64,000 nucleotides of DNA from Atopobiaceae bacterium (lineage in GTDB: Bacteria; Actinomycetota; Coriobacteriia; Coriobacteriales; Atopobiaceae): positions 434,001 to 498,000 of the forward strand of contig JALCUE010000001.1 of NCBI GenBank assembly GCA_022655215.1. Reading direction: 5' to 3'. The notes under the pieces are model-generated. The model ran no database searches, was not told the origin of the DNA, and saw only the letters and a list, made by a program, of their open reading frames with translations. Position numbers and translations under genes: made by a program. Positions 48,171 through 56,939 of the stretch are shown here, piece after piece; positions within the stretch are counted from its first letter, which is position 1; every line of letters starts with the position of its first letter.

Positions 48171-48272
48171 TGTTTCCATCTCGTGTATTCGAGTCCCTTG
48201 GTTTACTTACAGGACCATACTCGACCACAACATCCGATCGCCCGCATCCAGGGCATGTTGGGAGGCAGAGGT

Positions 48273-49940
48273 ATGGCTTTCGAGAGTCAGAGCATCGACA
48301 GGCGCACCTTCGTGAAGGGCGGTGCCCTCACGGCATCCGCCATAGCCCTCGCGGGCTGCGGCAAGAAGGACGACACCACCACGGCCACGACCGGTTCGTC
48401 CGATGGCGGCACGCTCACGTACTTCATCACGAGCCCCGTCTCGATCGACCCCTTCAACGCCCAGGACGTCTACGGTGACATGGTCACCTACAACCTCTTC
48501 GACGCCCTCACCGTCTATGACTTCGACAAGCAGGAGCTCAAGGGCCTCGCTGCCGAGTCCTGGGAGGTGAACGACGACGCCTCCGAGTTCACGTTCAAGA
48601 TCCGTCAGGGCAACAAGTTCCACAACGGCGAGACCGTTGACGCCGCTTCGTTCAAGCGCAGCTGGGAGCGTACCTGCAATCCCAAGACCACCTCGAGCCC
48701 CTCGGTCGTCTCCTACAACATCAAGCTCGTCGAGGGCTATGCCGACGTCCTCGCCGGCACCACCACGGACCTCGCCGGAGTGACCTGCCCCGACGAGTAC
48801 ACGCTCAAGGTGAAGCTCTCGAGCCCGTTCGCCGACTTCCCCTACGTGTGCTCCATGGCCATGATGGGCCCCGTGCCCAAGGCGGCGCTCGATGACTTCG
48901 ACACCTACTTCTATGCCCCCATCGGCAACGGTCCCTTCCAGATGGACGGCAAGTGGGAGGACGGCCAGCACATCTACCTCAAGCGCTATGACGACTATGC
49001 CAACGGCGACAAGGCCAAGCTCCAGAACCTCCACTTCAACATCCAGAAGGACGTCGAGACCGCCTATCGCGAGTTCCAGGCCGGCACCATCGACATCGCC
49101 GAGGTCCCCACGGCCCAGATCTCGGACGCCATCTCCCAGTACGGAAAGTCCGACGACGGCTACACCATCACGCCGAGCCATCAGTGCCTCATGGGCGACG
49201 AGCCCTCGACATATTTCCTCACCTGCAACGTGACCGACCCCGTCATGGGCGACGTGCACCTGCGTCATGCGATCTCGCTGGCCATCAACCGCCAGGCCAT
49301 CTGCGACACGCTCTTCGAGGGCACGCGCAACCCTGCCGACGGCGTCGTCGCCCCGAGCTGCCAGGGCTACCAGCCCGGTCAGTGGGCGGACGCCCGCTAT
49401 GACGTGGACGCCGCGAAGGCCATCCTCGACCAGTACTACCCGGCCGACGAGAACGGCGATCGCGGTCTCGACCTCAAGCTCTCCTACAACATGGACGGCT
49501 CGCACAAGCAGATCATGGAGTCGGTCATCGCCGACCTCGAGGCGGTGGGTCTCAAGGTGGACAGCGACACGAAGGAGTTCGCCTCCATCCTCCAGGACTA
49601 TGACAACGGCACGTTCCAGTTCGGGCGTCTCGGCTGGATGGCCTCGTATCCCACCATGGACGCGATGATGTTCCCGCTCTTCTACACCGGCAACGGCGAC
49701 AACACGTCCCATTATTCGAACCCCGACGTCGACGCGGCCCTTCTCGCGGCACGTGCGACCACCGACGAGTCCGCCCGCATCGACAAGTACCGCGAGGTCG
49801 ACGCGCTCCTCGCCGAGGACATGCCGATCATCCCGTTGATGTTCTACAAGCACAACAAGGTCGGCTCGAGCCGCATCAAGACCGCCTACATCAGCCCCAT
49901 GGAGATGACGCAGGCGAACCACTGGGAGGTCTCCGACTAG
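48273..49940 (+). CDS. oppA: Oligopeptide-binding lipoprotein (SBP family 5), first copy
   Basis: I start at ATG 48273, after GGGAGGCAGAGGT, giving 555 residues. A twin-arginine motif (DRRTFVKGGA) and lipobox (LAGC, Cys29) precede a short Asp/Thr linker. The mature protein is SBP family 5: QGNKFHNGETVDAASFKRSWER, APIGNGPFQMD, NIQKDVETAYREFQAGTIDIAEVP, LRHAISLAINRQAICDTLFEGTR and FGRLGWMASYPTMD. It is closely similar throughout to the protein at 50237-51910. It has its own terminator and no adjoining permease, so it probably shares OppBCDF downstream. Confidence 0.93.
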   Translation: MAFESQSIDRRTFVKGGALTASAIALAGCGKKDDTTTATTGSSDGGTLTYFITSPVSIDPFNAQDVYGDMVTYNLFDALTVYDFDKQELKGLAAESWEVNDDASEFTFKIRQGNKFHNGETVDAASFKRSWERTCNPKTTSSPSVVSYNIKLVEGYADVLAGTTTDLAGVTCPDEYTLKVKLSSPFADFPYVCSMAMMGPVPKAALDDFDTYFYAPIGNGPFQMDGKWEDGQHIYLKRYDDYANGDKAKLQNLHFNIQKDVETAYREFQAGTIDIAEVPTAQISDAISQYGKSDDGYTITPSHQCLMGDEPSTYFLTCNVTDPVMGDVHLRHAISLAINRQAICDTLFEGTRNPADGVVAPSCQGYQPGQWADARYDVDAAKAILDQYYPADENGDRGLDLKLSYNMDGSHKQIMESVIADLEAVGLKVDSDTKEFASILQDYDNGTFQFGRLGWMASYPTMDAMMFPLFYTGNGDNTSHYSNPDVDAALLAARATTDESARIDKYREVDALLAEDMPIIPLMFYKHNKVGSSRIKTAYISPMEMTQANHWEVSD

Positions 49941-49975
49941 GGGAGACCAGAGGACTGACATCCCTAATATGCAAG

Positions 49976-50009
49976 CGATGGCCCGTCTCATTCCCGAGGC
50001 GGGCCATCG
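49976..50009 (+). terminator. Terminator after the first oppA
   Basis: A 14-base stem (CGATGGCCCG then one wobble, then CTC) closes a six-base loop, followed by TCTTCTCG. It lies 35 bases after the stop. Confidence 0.85.
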
Positions 50010-50087
50010 TCTTCTCGACCCCATGTGTGTACTTTGGCCTGGAATGAGTTATTAGCAGGAATAATACCGACCGCCATCGATGCAGGC

Positions 50088-50132
50088 TTGCATTTCTGAA
50101 GCGGATGCAAAATACTTTTGAGTTACGTAACT
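50088..50132 (+). promoter_or_regulatory. Promoter and operator of the opp operon
   Basis: TTGCAT (50088-50093) and AATACT (50111-50116) are 17 bases apart, a good promoter. The 12-base perfect palindrome AGTTACGTAACT (50121-50132) covers the expected transcription start, an ideal place for a repressor site. Confidence 0.55.
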
Positions 50133-50236
50133 GGGTGCAGGGGCCCCTCTCCGGGGAATGAGCCTGGTTTCCAGGACGCGAGATAGAGGGACGCACGGGT
50201 CGTCCCGTCTCGCGCCGCAGCAGAAGGAGGATATGC

Positions 50237-51910
50237 ATGAAGGATCACAAGCAGCCTATGATGGGCCGTCGTACCTTCGTCAAGGGCGGCCTGGCTGCCA
50301 GTGCGCTCGTCGCACTCGCAGGTTGCGGCAAGAAGGGTGGGGACACCACGACCACCGCTGCGACCAGCACCGGCGGAACCCTCAATTACTACCTGAACAA
50401 CCCCGAGTGCATCGATCCGTTCAACTGCCAGGAGGACCAGGGCACGCAGGTCTGCTTCCAGCTGTTCGACTCACTGACTAACTATGACTTCAACAAGAGC
50501 GAGCTCGTCCCTCTCGCCGCCACCTCCTGGGAGGCCAACGACTCGGCTGACGAGTTCACCTTCCATCTCGCCGAGGGCGCCAAGTTCCATGATGGCACCG
50601 ACGTGAACTCCAAGGCCTTCAAGCGTGGCTGGGAGCGCATCGTGAACCCCAAGACCACCACGAGCCCCTCCGTCATCTCCTACCACCTCGCTCTCGTCGA
50701 GGGCTACGAGGAGCTCCAGGCCGGCAACGCCACCGAGATGACCGGTCTGACCTGCCCCGACGACAACACCTTCGTCGTCAAGCTCACCGCTCCCTATGCC
50801 GACTTCCCCTATGTCTGCTCGCACCCCGCGCTCGTGCCCGTCCCCGAGTGCTCGAGCGACTTCGACACCTTCTACTACGCCCCCGTGGGCAACGGTCCGT
50901 TCAAGATGAAGGAGGGCACGAAGTGGGAGGACGGCCAGTCCATCGACCTGCAGAAGTTCGATGACTACTATGGCTCCGACAAGGCCACCATCGACTTCGT
51001 CCACTTCAACATCCAGAAGGACGTCGAGACCGCCTACCGCGAGTTCCAGGCCGGCAACATCGACATCGCCGAGATCCCGACCGCCCAGATCAAGGACGCC
51101 ATCTCGCAGTACGGTGAGTCCGAGGACGGCTACACCATCACGAGCGGCAAGCAGTGCCTGCTCGGCGACGAGCCCTCGACCTACTACCTGGCCATCAACG
51201 TGAAGGATTCCGTCATGTCCGACGTGAACCTCCGCCGTGCCATCTCGCTGGCCATCAACCGTCAGGCCATCTGCGACACGCTCTTCGAGGGCACGCGCGA
51301 GCCTGCCGACAACATCGTCCCGCCCTCGATCAAGGGATACGAGGAGGGCGCCTGGTCCTACTCCAAGTATGACAAGGACGCCGCCACGGCCCTTCTCGAC
51401 CAGTACTATCCCGCGGACGCCTCCGGTAAGCGTGGCCTGTCGCTGAACCTGTCCTACAACCTGGATGGTTCGCACAAGCAGATCATGGAGTCCGTCATCT
51501 CCGACCTCAACGCCGTGGGCATCGACGTGTCCTCCACCACCAAGGAGTGGGCGTCCATCCTCGACGACTATGACGCCGGCAACTTCCAGTTCGGTCGTCT
51601 CGGCTGGATCGCCGACTACCCGATCATGGACAACTTCCTGTACCCGCTGTTCTACACCGGCAACGGCGACAACCGTTCGCAGTACTCGAACCCCGACGTC
51701 GACACTGCGATCAACGACGCCCGCACCACGGTCGACGACTCCGAGCGCATCTCCAAGATGCAGGCCGTGAACAAGACCATTGCCGACGACATGCCCGTCA
51801 TCCCCCTCTTCTACTACAAGCACAGCATGGTCGGCTCCTCCAAGGTGAAGAGCATCTACATCGACCCGCAGAAGAAGGCCGACATGAGCCAGTGCGAGCT
51901 GAACGCCTAG
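50237..51910 (+). CDS. oppA: Oligopeptide-binding lipoprotein (SBP family 5), second copy
   Basis: The 557-residue protein has a twin-arginine motif (GRRTFVKGGL) and lipobox (LAGC, Cys30), so it should be exported and lipid-anchored. Family 5 features include EGAKFHDGTDVNSKAFKRGWER, YAPVGNGPFKMKEGTKWEDG, NIQKDVETAYREFQAGNIDIAEIP and FGRLGWIADYPIMD. Long identical stretches shared with the preceding copy show a tandem duplication followed by divergence, mainly in the linker and first lobe. AGGAGG lies before the start. It heads oppBCDF, separated from oppB by a large hairpin. Confidence 0.94.
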   Translation: MKDHKQPMMGRRTFVKGGLAASALVALAGCGKKGGDTTTTAATSTGGTLNYYLNNPECIDPFNCQEDQGTQVCFQLFDSLTNYDFNKSELVPLAATSWEANDSADEFTFHLAEGAKFHDGTDVNSKAFKRGWERIVNPKTTTSPSVISYHLALVEGYEELQAGNATEMTGLTCPDDNTFVVKLTAPYADFPYVCSHPALVPVPECSSDFDTFYYAPVGNGPFKMKEGTKWEDGQSIDLQKFDDYYGSDKATIDFVHFNIQKDVETAYREFQAGNIDIAEIPTAQIKDAISQYGESEDGYTITSGKQCLLGDEPSTYYLAINVKDSVMSDVNLRRAISLAINRQAICDTLFEGTREPADNIVPPSIKGYEEGAWSYSKYDKDAATALLDQYYPADASGKRGLSLNLSYNLDGSHKQIMESVISDLNAVGIDVSSTTKEWASILDDYDAGNFQFGRLGWIADYPIMDNFLYPLFYTGNGDNRSQYSNPDVDTAINDARTTVDDSERISKMQAVNKTIADDMPVIPLFYYKHSMVGSSKVKSIYIDPQKKADMSQCELNA

Positions 51911-51929
51911 CGTTCGGTCCCAGCTCACG

Positions 51930-51972
51930 CCACGGCGACGGGGCGTCGGTCTTCCGACGTCCCGTCGCGTGG
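51930..51972 (+). terminator. Large hairpin between oppA and oppB
   Basis: A stem of about 19 base pairs with one bulged G (CCACG, then CGACGGG, then CGTCGG arms) closes a four-base loop and is followed by GTTT. It probably limits read-through from oppA into oppB. A TATACT box at 52068-52073 may be a secondary promoter. Confidence 0.75.
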
Positions 51973-52191
51973 GTTTCGTGCCACGTCGCTCAGCTCCCTG
52001 TCAGATTCATATGAAACGATGTGGTGGAGCATCTCCCCCAGCAAGACGGAATGGCCCCCCGGGCGGCTATACTGTTCTTTCGTGTGACCACTCCACCTTG
52101 CTGGAGCAGATCGAATTGGCCTTCCCCCTTGGGGCGGGCCGCATGTGCACGGGTTAGGCATCTGTACAGGCGAACCACAGGAGACCTACGC

Positions 52192-53220
52192 ATGGTCAAG
52201 TACATCATCAAGCGTGTCCTGCAGTTCATCCCGGTGTTCCTCGGCGTCACGATCATCCTCTTCGTGGTGAAGACCGTCGTCCCGGGAGACCCCATCAAGC
52301 TGATCGCCGGTGACAAGGCGCTCACGCCCGAGGTGGAACTGCAGCTTCGTGCCGCGAATGACATGATCGAGACCGACGACAACGGCGCGATCATCTACGA
52401 CGACGAGGGCAACACCATCGCCACGCCGATCTGGAAGCAGTACATCCACTACATGAGTGGCCTGCTTCACGGTGACCTCGGAACCTCCTACACGCGCAAG
52501 CAGGCAGTGACCGACATCTTCGCCCAGAAGTATCCCTACACCATCAAGCTCGCCATCGTGGCCATCATCATCGAGGCGGTGGTGGGCATAGGCGCGGGCA
52601 TGGTCTCGGCGATCAAGCGGTACTCCTTCTGGGACGTCCTCGTGACGCTCATAACGTCACTCCTGGTGGCCATGCCCGCCTTCTGGTTAGGCATGCTCTT
52701 GCAGCTGTTCTTCGGCGTGTGGATGAAGGACTGGACCGGTGGCGCGTTCTACCTGCCCATATCCGGCGCATCCGGTGAGTTCCAGGATTGGGTCTACTAC
52801 ATCCTGCCTGCCGTCACCCTGGCTGCCGTCTCGACCGCCTACGCCGCACGCATCATGCGCTCCCAGCTGCTCGAGGTCATGAACCAGGACTACATCCGCA
52901 CCGCCAAGGCCAAGGGCCTCTCGCGCCATGACGTGATCGTGCATCACGCGCTCAAGAACGCCCTCATCCCCGTCGTCACCTACATCGGCATCGACTTCGG
53001 CGGCATGCTTTCCGGCGCCATCCTCACCGAGACGGTGTTCAACTGGCCCGGAGTCGGTTACGAGATCTACCGAGCGATCACCCAACGAGACTGGCCCATC
53101 GTCATGGGCGGCGTCACGCTCGTCGTCATCGTGGTGCTCGTCATCAACCTCATAGTGGACATCAGCTACGCCTTCCTCGATCCTCGCATCAGGTTCGGCG
53201 CACCCAAGGATCAGGCATAG
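52192..53220 (+). CDS. oppB: Oligopeptide ABC transporter permease OppB
   Basis: The 342-residue permease starts at ATG 52192 after AGGAG. It shows the OppB N-terminus YIIKRVLQFIPVFLGVTIILF, a long extracytoplasmic loop of about 70 residues, six membrane helices, the coupling motif DYIRTAKAKGLSRHDVIVHHALKNALIP and FNWPGVGYEIYRAITQRDWPIVMG. The loop contains an Asp/Glu-rich patch (IETDDNGAIIYDDEGN) longer than in the permease at 24974. oppC follows after 13 bases. Confidence 0.95.
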   Translation: MVKYIIKRVLQFIPVFLGVTIILFVVKTVVPGDPIKLIAGDKALTPEVELQLRAANDMIETDDNGAIIYDDEGNTIATPIWKQYIHYMSGLLHGDLGTSYTRKQAVTDIFAQKYPYTIKLAIVAIIIEAVVGIGAGMVSAIKRYSFWDVLVTLITSLLVAMPAFWLGMLLQLFFGVWMKDWTGGAFYLPISGASGEFQDWVYYILPAVTLAAVSTAYAARIMRSQLLEVMNQDYIRTAKAKGLSRHDVIVHHALKNALIPVVTYIGIDFGGMLSGAILTETVFNWPGVGYEIYRAITQRDWPIVMGGVTLVVIVVLVINLIVDISYAFLDPRIRFGAPKDQA

Positions 53221-53233
53221 GGGAGGGTAGACC

Positions 53234-54214
53234 ATGGACAAGAACACAGACATGCCGATTTACGCCGTAGACGAGAAGTCGGGCGCACAAGGTGGTCCCG
53301 TGAACCAGGGTTCGCCCGAGCCGGAGACGACTGCCGCGGCGAAGCCCACCCGCACGCTCTGGAGCGACGCGTGGGGACGCCTCCGCAAGAACAAGCTCGC
53401 GATGATCGGCGCCATCTGGATCATCTTCATCGTGATCGTCGCCCTCACCTGCGACCTGTGGGCCCCGCAGTGGCTGGGCAGCCCCACGCAGATCGACTCG
53501 AGCCAGATGAGCGAGCTCTCCAAGCTCCCGCCGTCGGCCGAGCATCCCTTCGGCACCGACGCCCTCGGCCGTGACGTGCTCTGCCGCGTCATCTACGGCT
53601 CGCGCATCTCGCTGTCCGTCGGCATCCTCGCCACGGCCATCTCCACCGTCATCGGTCTGGTGATGGGCGCGCTCGCCGCCTACTATGGCGGCATCTGGGA
53701 CACGATCATCATGCGTCTGGCCGACATCTTCCTGGCGTTCCCATACACGCTGTTCGTCATCGTGCTCATAGCCGTCCTCGGACAGTCGATCACGAACGTC
53801 TTCATAGCGATCGGACTGTTGGGTTGGCCGTCGATCGCACGAGTCTTCAGAAGCGCGATCCTCTCCGTAAAGGAGAACGACTACGTCGACGCGGCCCGTG
53901 CCATGGGCGCCTCCGACGCACGCATCGTCATCCGTCACATCTTCCCGAACTCGGTCGCCTCCATCGTGGTCTACGCCACGATGAACATCGGTGGCGCCAT
54001 CCTGACCGAGTCCGCCCTGTCCTACCTCGGCATGGGCGTCACCCCGCCCACGCCCTCCTGGGGCATCATGATCGAGGACGGTCAGACCTACCTCGCCACC
54101 CAGCCCTGGCTCATGCTCTTCCCGGGCCTCGCCATCATCACCACGGTGCTCGCCTTCACCCTTCTGGGCGATGGCCTGCGCGACGCCCTCGACGTCAAGA
54201 TGAAGGACGCGTAG
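53234..54214 (+). CDS. oppC: Oligopeptide ABC transporter permease OppC
   Basis: The 326-residue permease has a polar N-terminal tail of about 45 residues rich in Pro, Glu and Gly, then LRKNKLAMIGAIWIIFIV. HPFGTDALGRDVLCRVIYGSRISLSVG, the coupling region DYVDAARAMGASDARIVIRHIFPNSV and PTPSWGIMIEDGQ are typical OppC. GGGGAGGG gives the start. Unlike the transporter at 25934, permease and ATPase are separate genes here. Confidence 0.95.
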   Translation: MDKNTDMPIYAVDEKSGAQGGPVNQGSPEPETTAAAKPTRTLWSDAWGRLRKNKLAMIGAIWIIFIVIVALTCDLWAPQWLGSPTQIDSSQMSELSKLPPSAEHPFGTDALGRDVLCRVIYGSRISLSVGILATAISTVIGLVMGALAAYYGGIWDTIIMRLADIFLAFPYTLFVIVLIAVLGQSITNVFIAIGLLGWPSIARVFRSAILSVKENDYVDAARAMGASDARIVIRHIFPNSVASIVVYATMNIGGAILTESALSYLGMGVTPPTPSWGIMIEDGQTYLATQPWLMLFPGLAIITTVLAFTLLGDGLRDALDVKMKDA

Positions 54215-54218
54215 ACAA

Positions 54219-55346
54219 ATGTCGAAGAAGAACAAGGAACGGGAGAGGATGGACCTCAAGAACCAGCCGGTTCCCGAGGGCTCCCATCTCCTCGAGGTCG
54301 ATGACCTCAAGATGTACTTCCACACGCAGGACGGCGTGGTCAAGGCCGTCGACGGCGTGAGCTACAACCTCGACCGCGGCGAGACCCTGGGCGTGGTGGG
54401 GGAGTCGGGCTCCGGCAAGTCCGTCACCGCGATGACCATCATGGGCCTCATCGACATGCCCCCGGGAAAGATCGAGGGCGGCGACGTCCGCTATCGCGGG
54501 CTGTCGCTGTTCGAGATGACCGAGAAGCAGATGCAGGACATCCGTGGCAACGACATCGCCATGGTGTTCCAGGACCCCATGACGAGCCTCAACCCCGTCT
54601 ACACCATCGGGCGCCAGCTCGGTGAGGGCCTGCGCCTGCACCGTGGCTACTCCAAGGAGCAGGCCACCAAGCGTGCCATCGAGCTCCTCGACATGGTGGG
54701 CATCCCCAACCCCGAGCAGCGCGTCAAGGACTATCCGCACCAGTTCTCCGGCGGCATGCGCCAGCGCGTCATGATCGCCATGGCGCTCGCCTGCGACCCC
54801 GACATCCTCATCGCCGACGAGCCCACCACGGCCCTCGACGTGACCATCCAGGCGCAGATCATCGAGCTCATGCAGGAGATGCAGGAGAAGAACGGCAACG
54901 CGATCATCATGATCACGCACGATCTCGGCGTCGTGGCCGACGTGGCCGACAAGATCATGGTCATGTATGCGGGACGTCCCGTGGAGTTCGGCACCGCCGA
55001 CGAGATCTTCTACAACCCGGTCCACCCCTACACGTGGGGCCTCGTGCGCTCCATCCCCGAGGCGCTGGTCGACGAGAAGAAGCCGCTCACGCCCATCAAG
55101 GGCAACCCACCCTCGCTGGTGAACGTCCCCAAGGGCTGCTCGTTCTCGCCCAGGTGCCCCTACGCCACCGACAGGTGCAGGAACGAGCGTCCCGACACCT
55201 ACACGACCGAGACCGGTCATTACTCGAGGTGCCATTACTCGATGGACCCCGAGTTCGTGGCGAAGAACGCCCCCACGAACTCGCGTCGTCGCGCGGAGGA
55301 GAACGGCGCCGCGGACGCGGTGGCCGGCAAGGGAGGCGAGGCATAG
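54219..55346 (+). CDS. oppD: Oligopeptide ABC transporter ATPase OppD
   Basis: The 375-residue ATPase has Walker [27 protein letters not shown], signature [15 protein letters not shown], Walker [13 protein letters not shown] and [25 protein letters not shown]. The C-terminal oligopeptide domain has the cysteine cluster [19 protein letters not shown]. The last 30 residues are a divergent Ala/Glu-rich tail. One base separates it from oppF. Confidence 0.95.
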   Translation: MSKKNKERERMDLKNQPVPEGSHLLEVDDLKMYFHTQDGVVKAVDGVSYNLDRGETLGVVGESGSGKSVTAMTIMGLIDMPPGKIEGGDVRYRGLSLFEMTEKQMQDIRGNDIAMVFQDPMTSLNPVYTIGRQLGEGLRLHRGYSKEQATKRAIELLDMVGIPNPEQRVKDYPHQFSGGMRQRVMIAMALACDPDILIADEPTTALDVTIQAQIIELMQEMQEKNGNAIIMITHDLGVVADVADKIMVMYAGRPVEFGTADEIFYNPVHPYTWGLVRSIPEALVDEKKPLTPIKGNPPSLVNVPKGCSFSPRCPYATDRCRNERPDTYTTETGHYSRCHYSMDPEFVAKNAPTNSRRRAEENGAADAVAGKGGEA

Positions 55347-55347
55347 G

Positions 55348-56448
55348 ATGGCAGACGAGAAGAACGCCCCCACGAAGGCCGATGACGCGGCCGCTTCCGT
55401 GCCTTCTGACCTCGAAGGACATGTCGATGCCCAAGGCAGGTACCCTCTGCTCAGCGTTCAGCATCTGAGCAAGGAGTTCCCCGTGGACTCCGGCGTGTTC
55501 GCGAGCAAGATGTCCAAGAGGGTCTCGGCCGTCGACGACATCTCCTTCGACATCTTCCCCGGCGAGACCTTCGGACTCGTCGGTGAGTCGGGCTGCGGCA
55601 AGTCGACCACGGGTCGCTGCATCATGCGCCTCACCAACCCCACGGGCGGCAAGGTCTTCTTCAACGGCGAGAACGTCGCCGACATGAAGAAGAAGGACCT
55701 CAAGTCGATGCGTCATGACATGCAGTTCATCTTCCAAGACCCCTATGCCAGCCTGAACCCCCGCATGACGATCGGCGAGATCATCTCCGAGCCGCTCATC
55801 ATCCACGGTGAGATGACCGACAAGAAGGAGAGGCTCGACTTCGTGCGCGAGCTGCTCGATGAGGTCGGCCTCAACCCCGAGCACATCAACCGCTACCCGC
55901 ATGAGTTCTCCGGCGGCCAGCGCCAGCGTGTGGGCATCGCCCGCGCCTTCGCGCTCAGGCCGAAGCTCATCATCTGCGACGAGCCCGTCTCCGCACTCGA
56001 CGTCTCGATCCAGGCGCAGGTCCTGAACCTGCTTTCGGGTCTGCAGGAGCAGTACGGCACCGCCTATCTGTTCATCGCGCATGACCTCTCCGTGGTCCAG
56101 CACATCTCGAACCGCGTGGCCGTGATGTACCTGGGCAACCTCATGGAGCTCTCCGACTGGAAGACGCTCTATGCCCAGCCGTACCACCCCTACACGCAGT
56201 CGCTCCTCTCGGCCGTGCCTGTGCCCGACCCCGACGTGCAGCGCTCGCGCAAGCGCATCATCCTCGCCGGTGACCCGCCCTCACCGATCGATCCCCCGAC
56301 TGGCTGCCGCTTCCACACGCGCTGCCCCATCGCGAAGGAGATCTGCTCCAAGGAGCGCCCGGAGCTCAAGGAGGTCGCACCCGGCCACTTCTGCGCGTGT
56401 CACTTCGCCGCGCCGTTCCCCATCAAGGAGAGCTCGATCAACCTCTGA
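55348..56448 (+). CDS. oppF: Oligopeptide ABC transporter ATPase OppF
   Basis: The 366-residue ATPase partners OppD. It shows Walker [30 protein letters not shown], signature [15 protein letters not shown], Walker [13 protein letters not shown] and [22 protein letters not shown]. The C-terminal domain ends with the Cys-rich motif [21 protein letters not shown] and a second CxCH. A polar N-terminal segment of about 35 residues precedes the ABC fold. A terminator follows 33 bases after the stop. Confidence 0.95.
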   Translation: MADEKNAPTKADDAAASVPSDLEGHVDAQGRYPLLSVQHLSKEFPVDSGVFASKMSKRVSAVDDISFDIFPGETFGLVGESGCGKSTTGRCIMRLTNPTGGKVFFNGENVADMKKKDLKSMRHDMQFIFQDPYASLNPRMTIGEIISEPLIIHGEMTDKKERLDFVRELLDEVGLNPEHINRYPHEFSGGQRQRVGIARAFALRPKLIICDEPVSALDVSIQAQVLNLLSGLQEQYGTAYLFIAHDLSVVQHISNRVAVMYLGNLMELSDWKTLYAQPYHPYTQSLLSAVPVPDPDVQRSRKRIILAGDPPSPIDPPTGCRFHTRCPIAKEICSKERPELKEVAPGHFCACHFAAPFPIKESSINL

Positions 56449-56480
56449 TCGTCTCGTGCGGTGACGTAGCCTCGACCTCT

Positions 56481-56517
56481 CGTCCCGGCATCCTCAATTC
56501 CCGAGGGTGTCGGGACG
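56481..56517 (+). terminator. Terminator of the opp operon
   Basis: A 15-base stem with two wobble pairs (outer CGTCCCG/CGGGACG) closes an AATTCCC loop and is followed by TCTCTTT. Confidence 0.8.
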
Positions 56518-56693
56518 TCTCTTTCCCATTCCTCCGACGTGCGAGGGGAGTGACCTCATGTCGGGTCCCGCGGACGTCCGTCTGCTAGGATGTTAGAGAG
56601 ACGAAACTTCCTGCGCGGGGCCATGCGACCTCACGCGAGGCACGACTACGAGGGGATGCGGTCCAGATAAAGGACGACGAGCTCACCACCACG

Positions 56694-56939
56694 TTGGACG
56701 AGGGAAGGATCGGATCCACATACGAGGTCAGCTACCTCGACCTTCCTGATGCGACCAAGCATCGGCTCGAGTCGCTCGGCATGACCCCCTCGATAACGGT
56801 CGAGGTCCTCAACAACAAGAGCCACGGCACCGTGATCATCCGGCTTCGCGAGACGCGATTCGCGTTGGGCCGCGGTATCTCCCGCGGCATCCATGTGACT
56901 CCCGTCGGCGAGGGCACGACGTCGGGGGAGGTGGCCTGA
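56694..56939 (+). CDS. feoA: Ferrous iron transport protein FeoA
   Basis: The 81-residue product is an SH3-like FeoA domain (IGSTYEVSYLDLPDATKHRLESLGMTPSITVEVL, then GTVIIRLRETRFALGRGISRGIHV). It is a small cytosolic partner of FeoB. The start is uncertain: no ATG or GTG is available in frame. TTG 56694 has only a weak ribosome site; an in-frame ATA at 56667 has GAGGGG upstream and would add nine residues (IKDDELTTT). The stop shares one base with the feoB ATG, so the two are co-translated. Confidence 0.85.
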   Translation: MDEGRIGSTYEVSYLDLPDATKHRLESLGMTPSITVEVLNNKSHGTVIIRLRETRFALGRGISRGIHVTPVGEGTTSGEVA

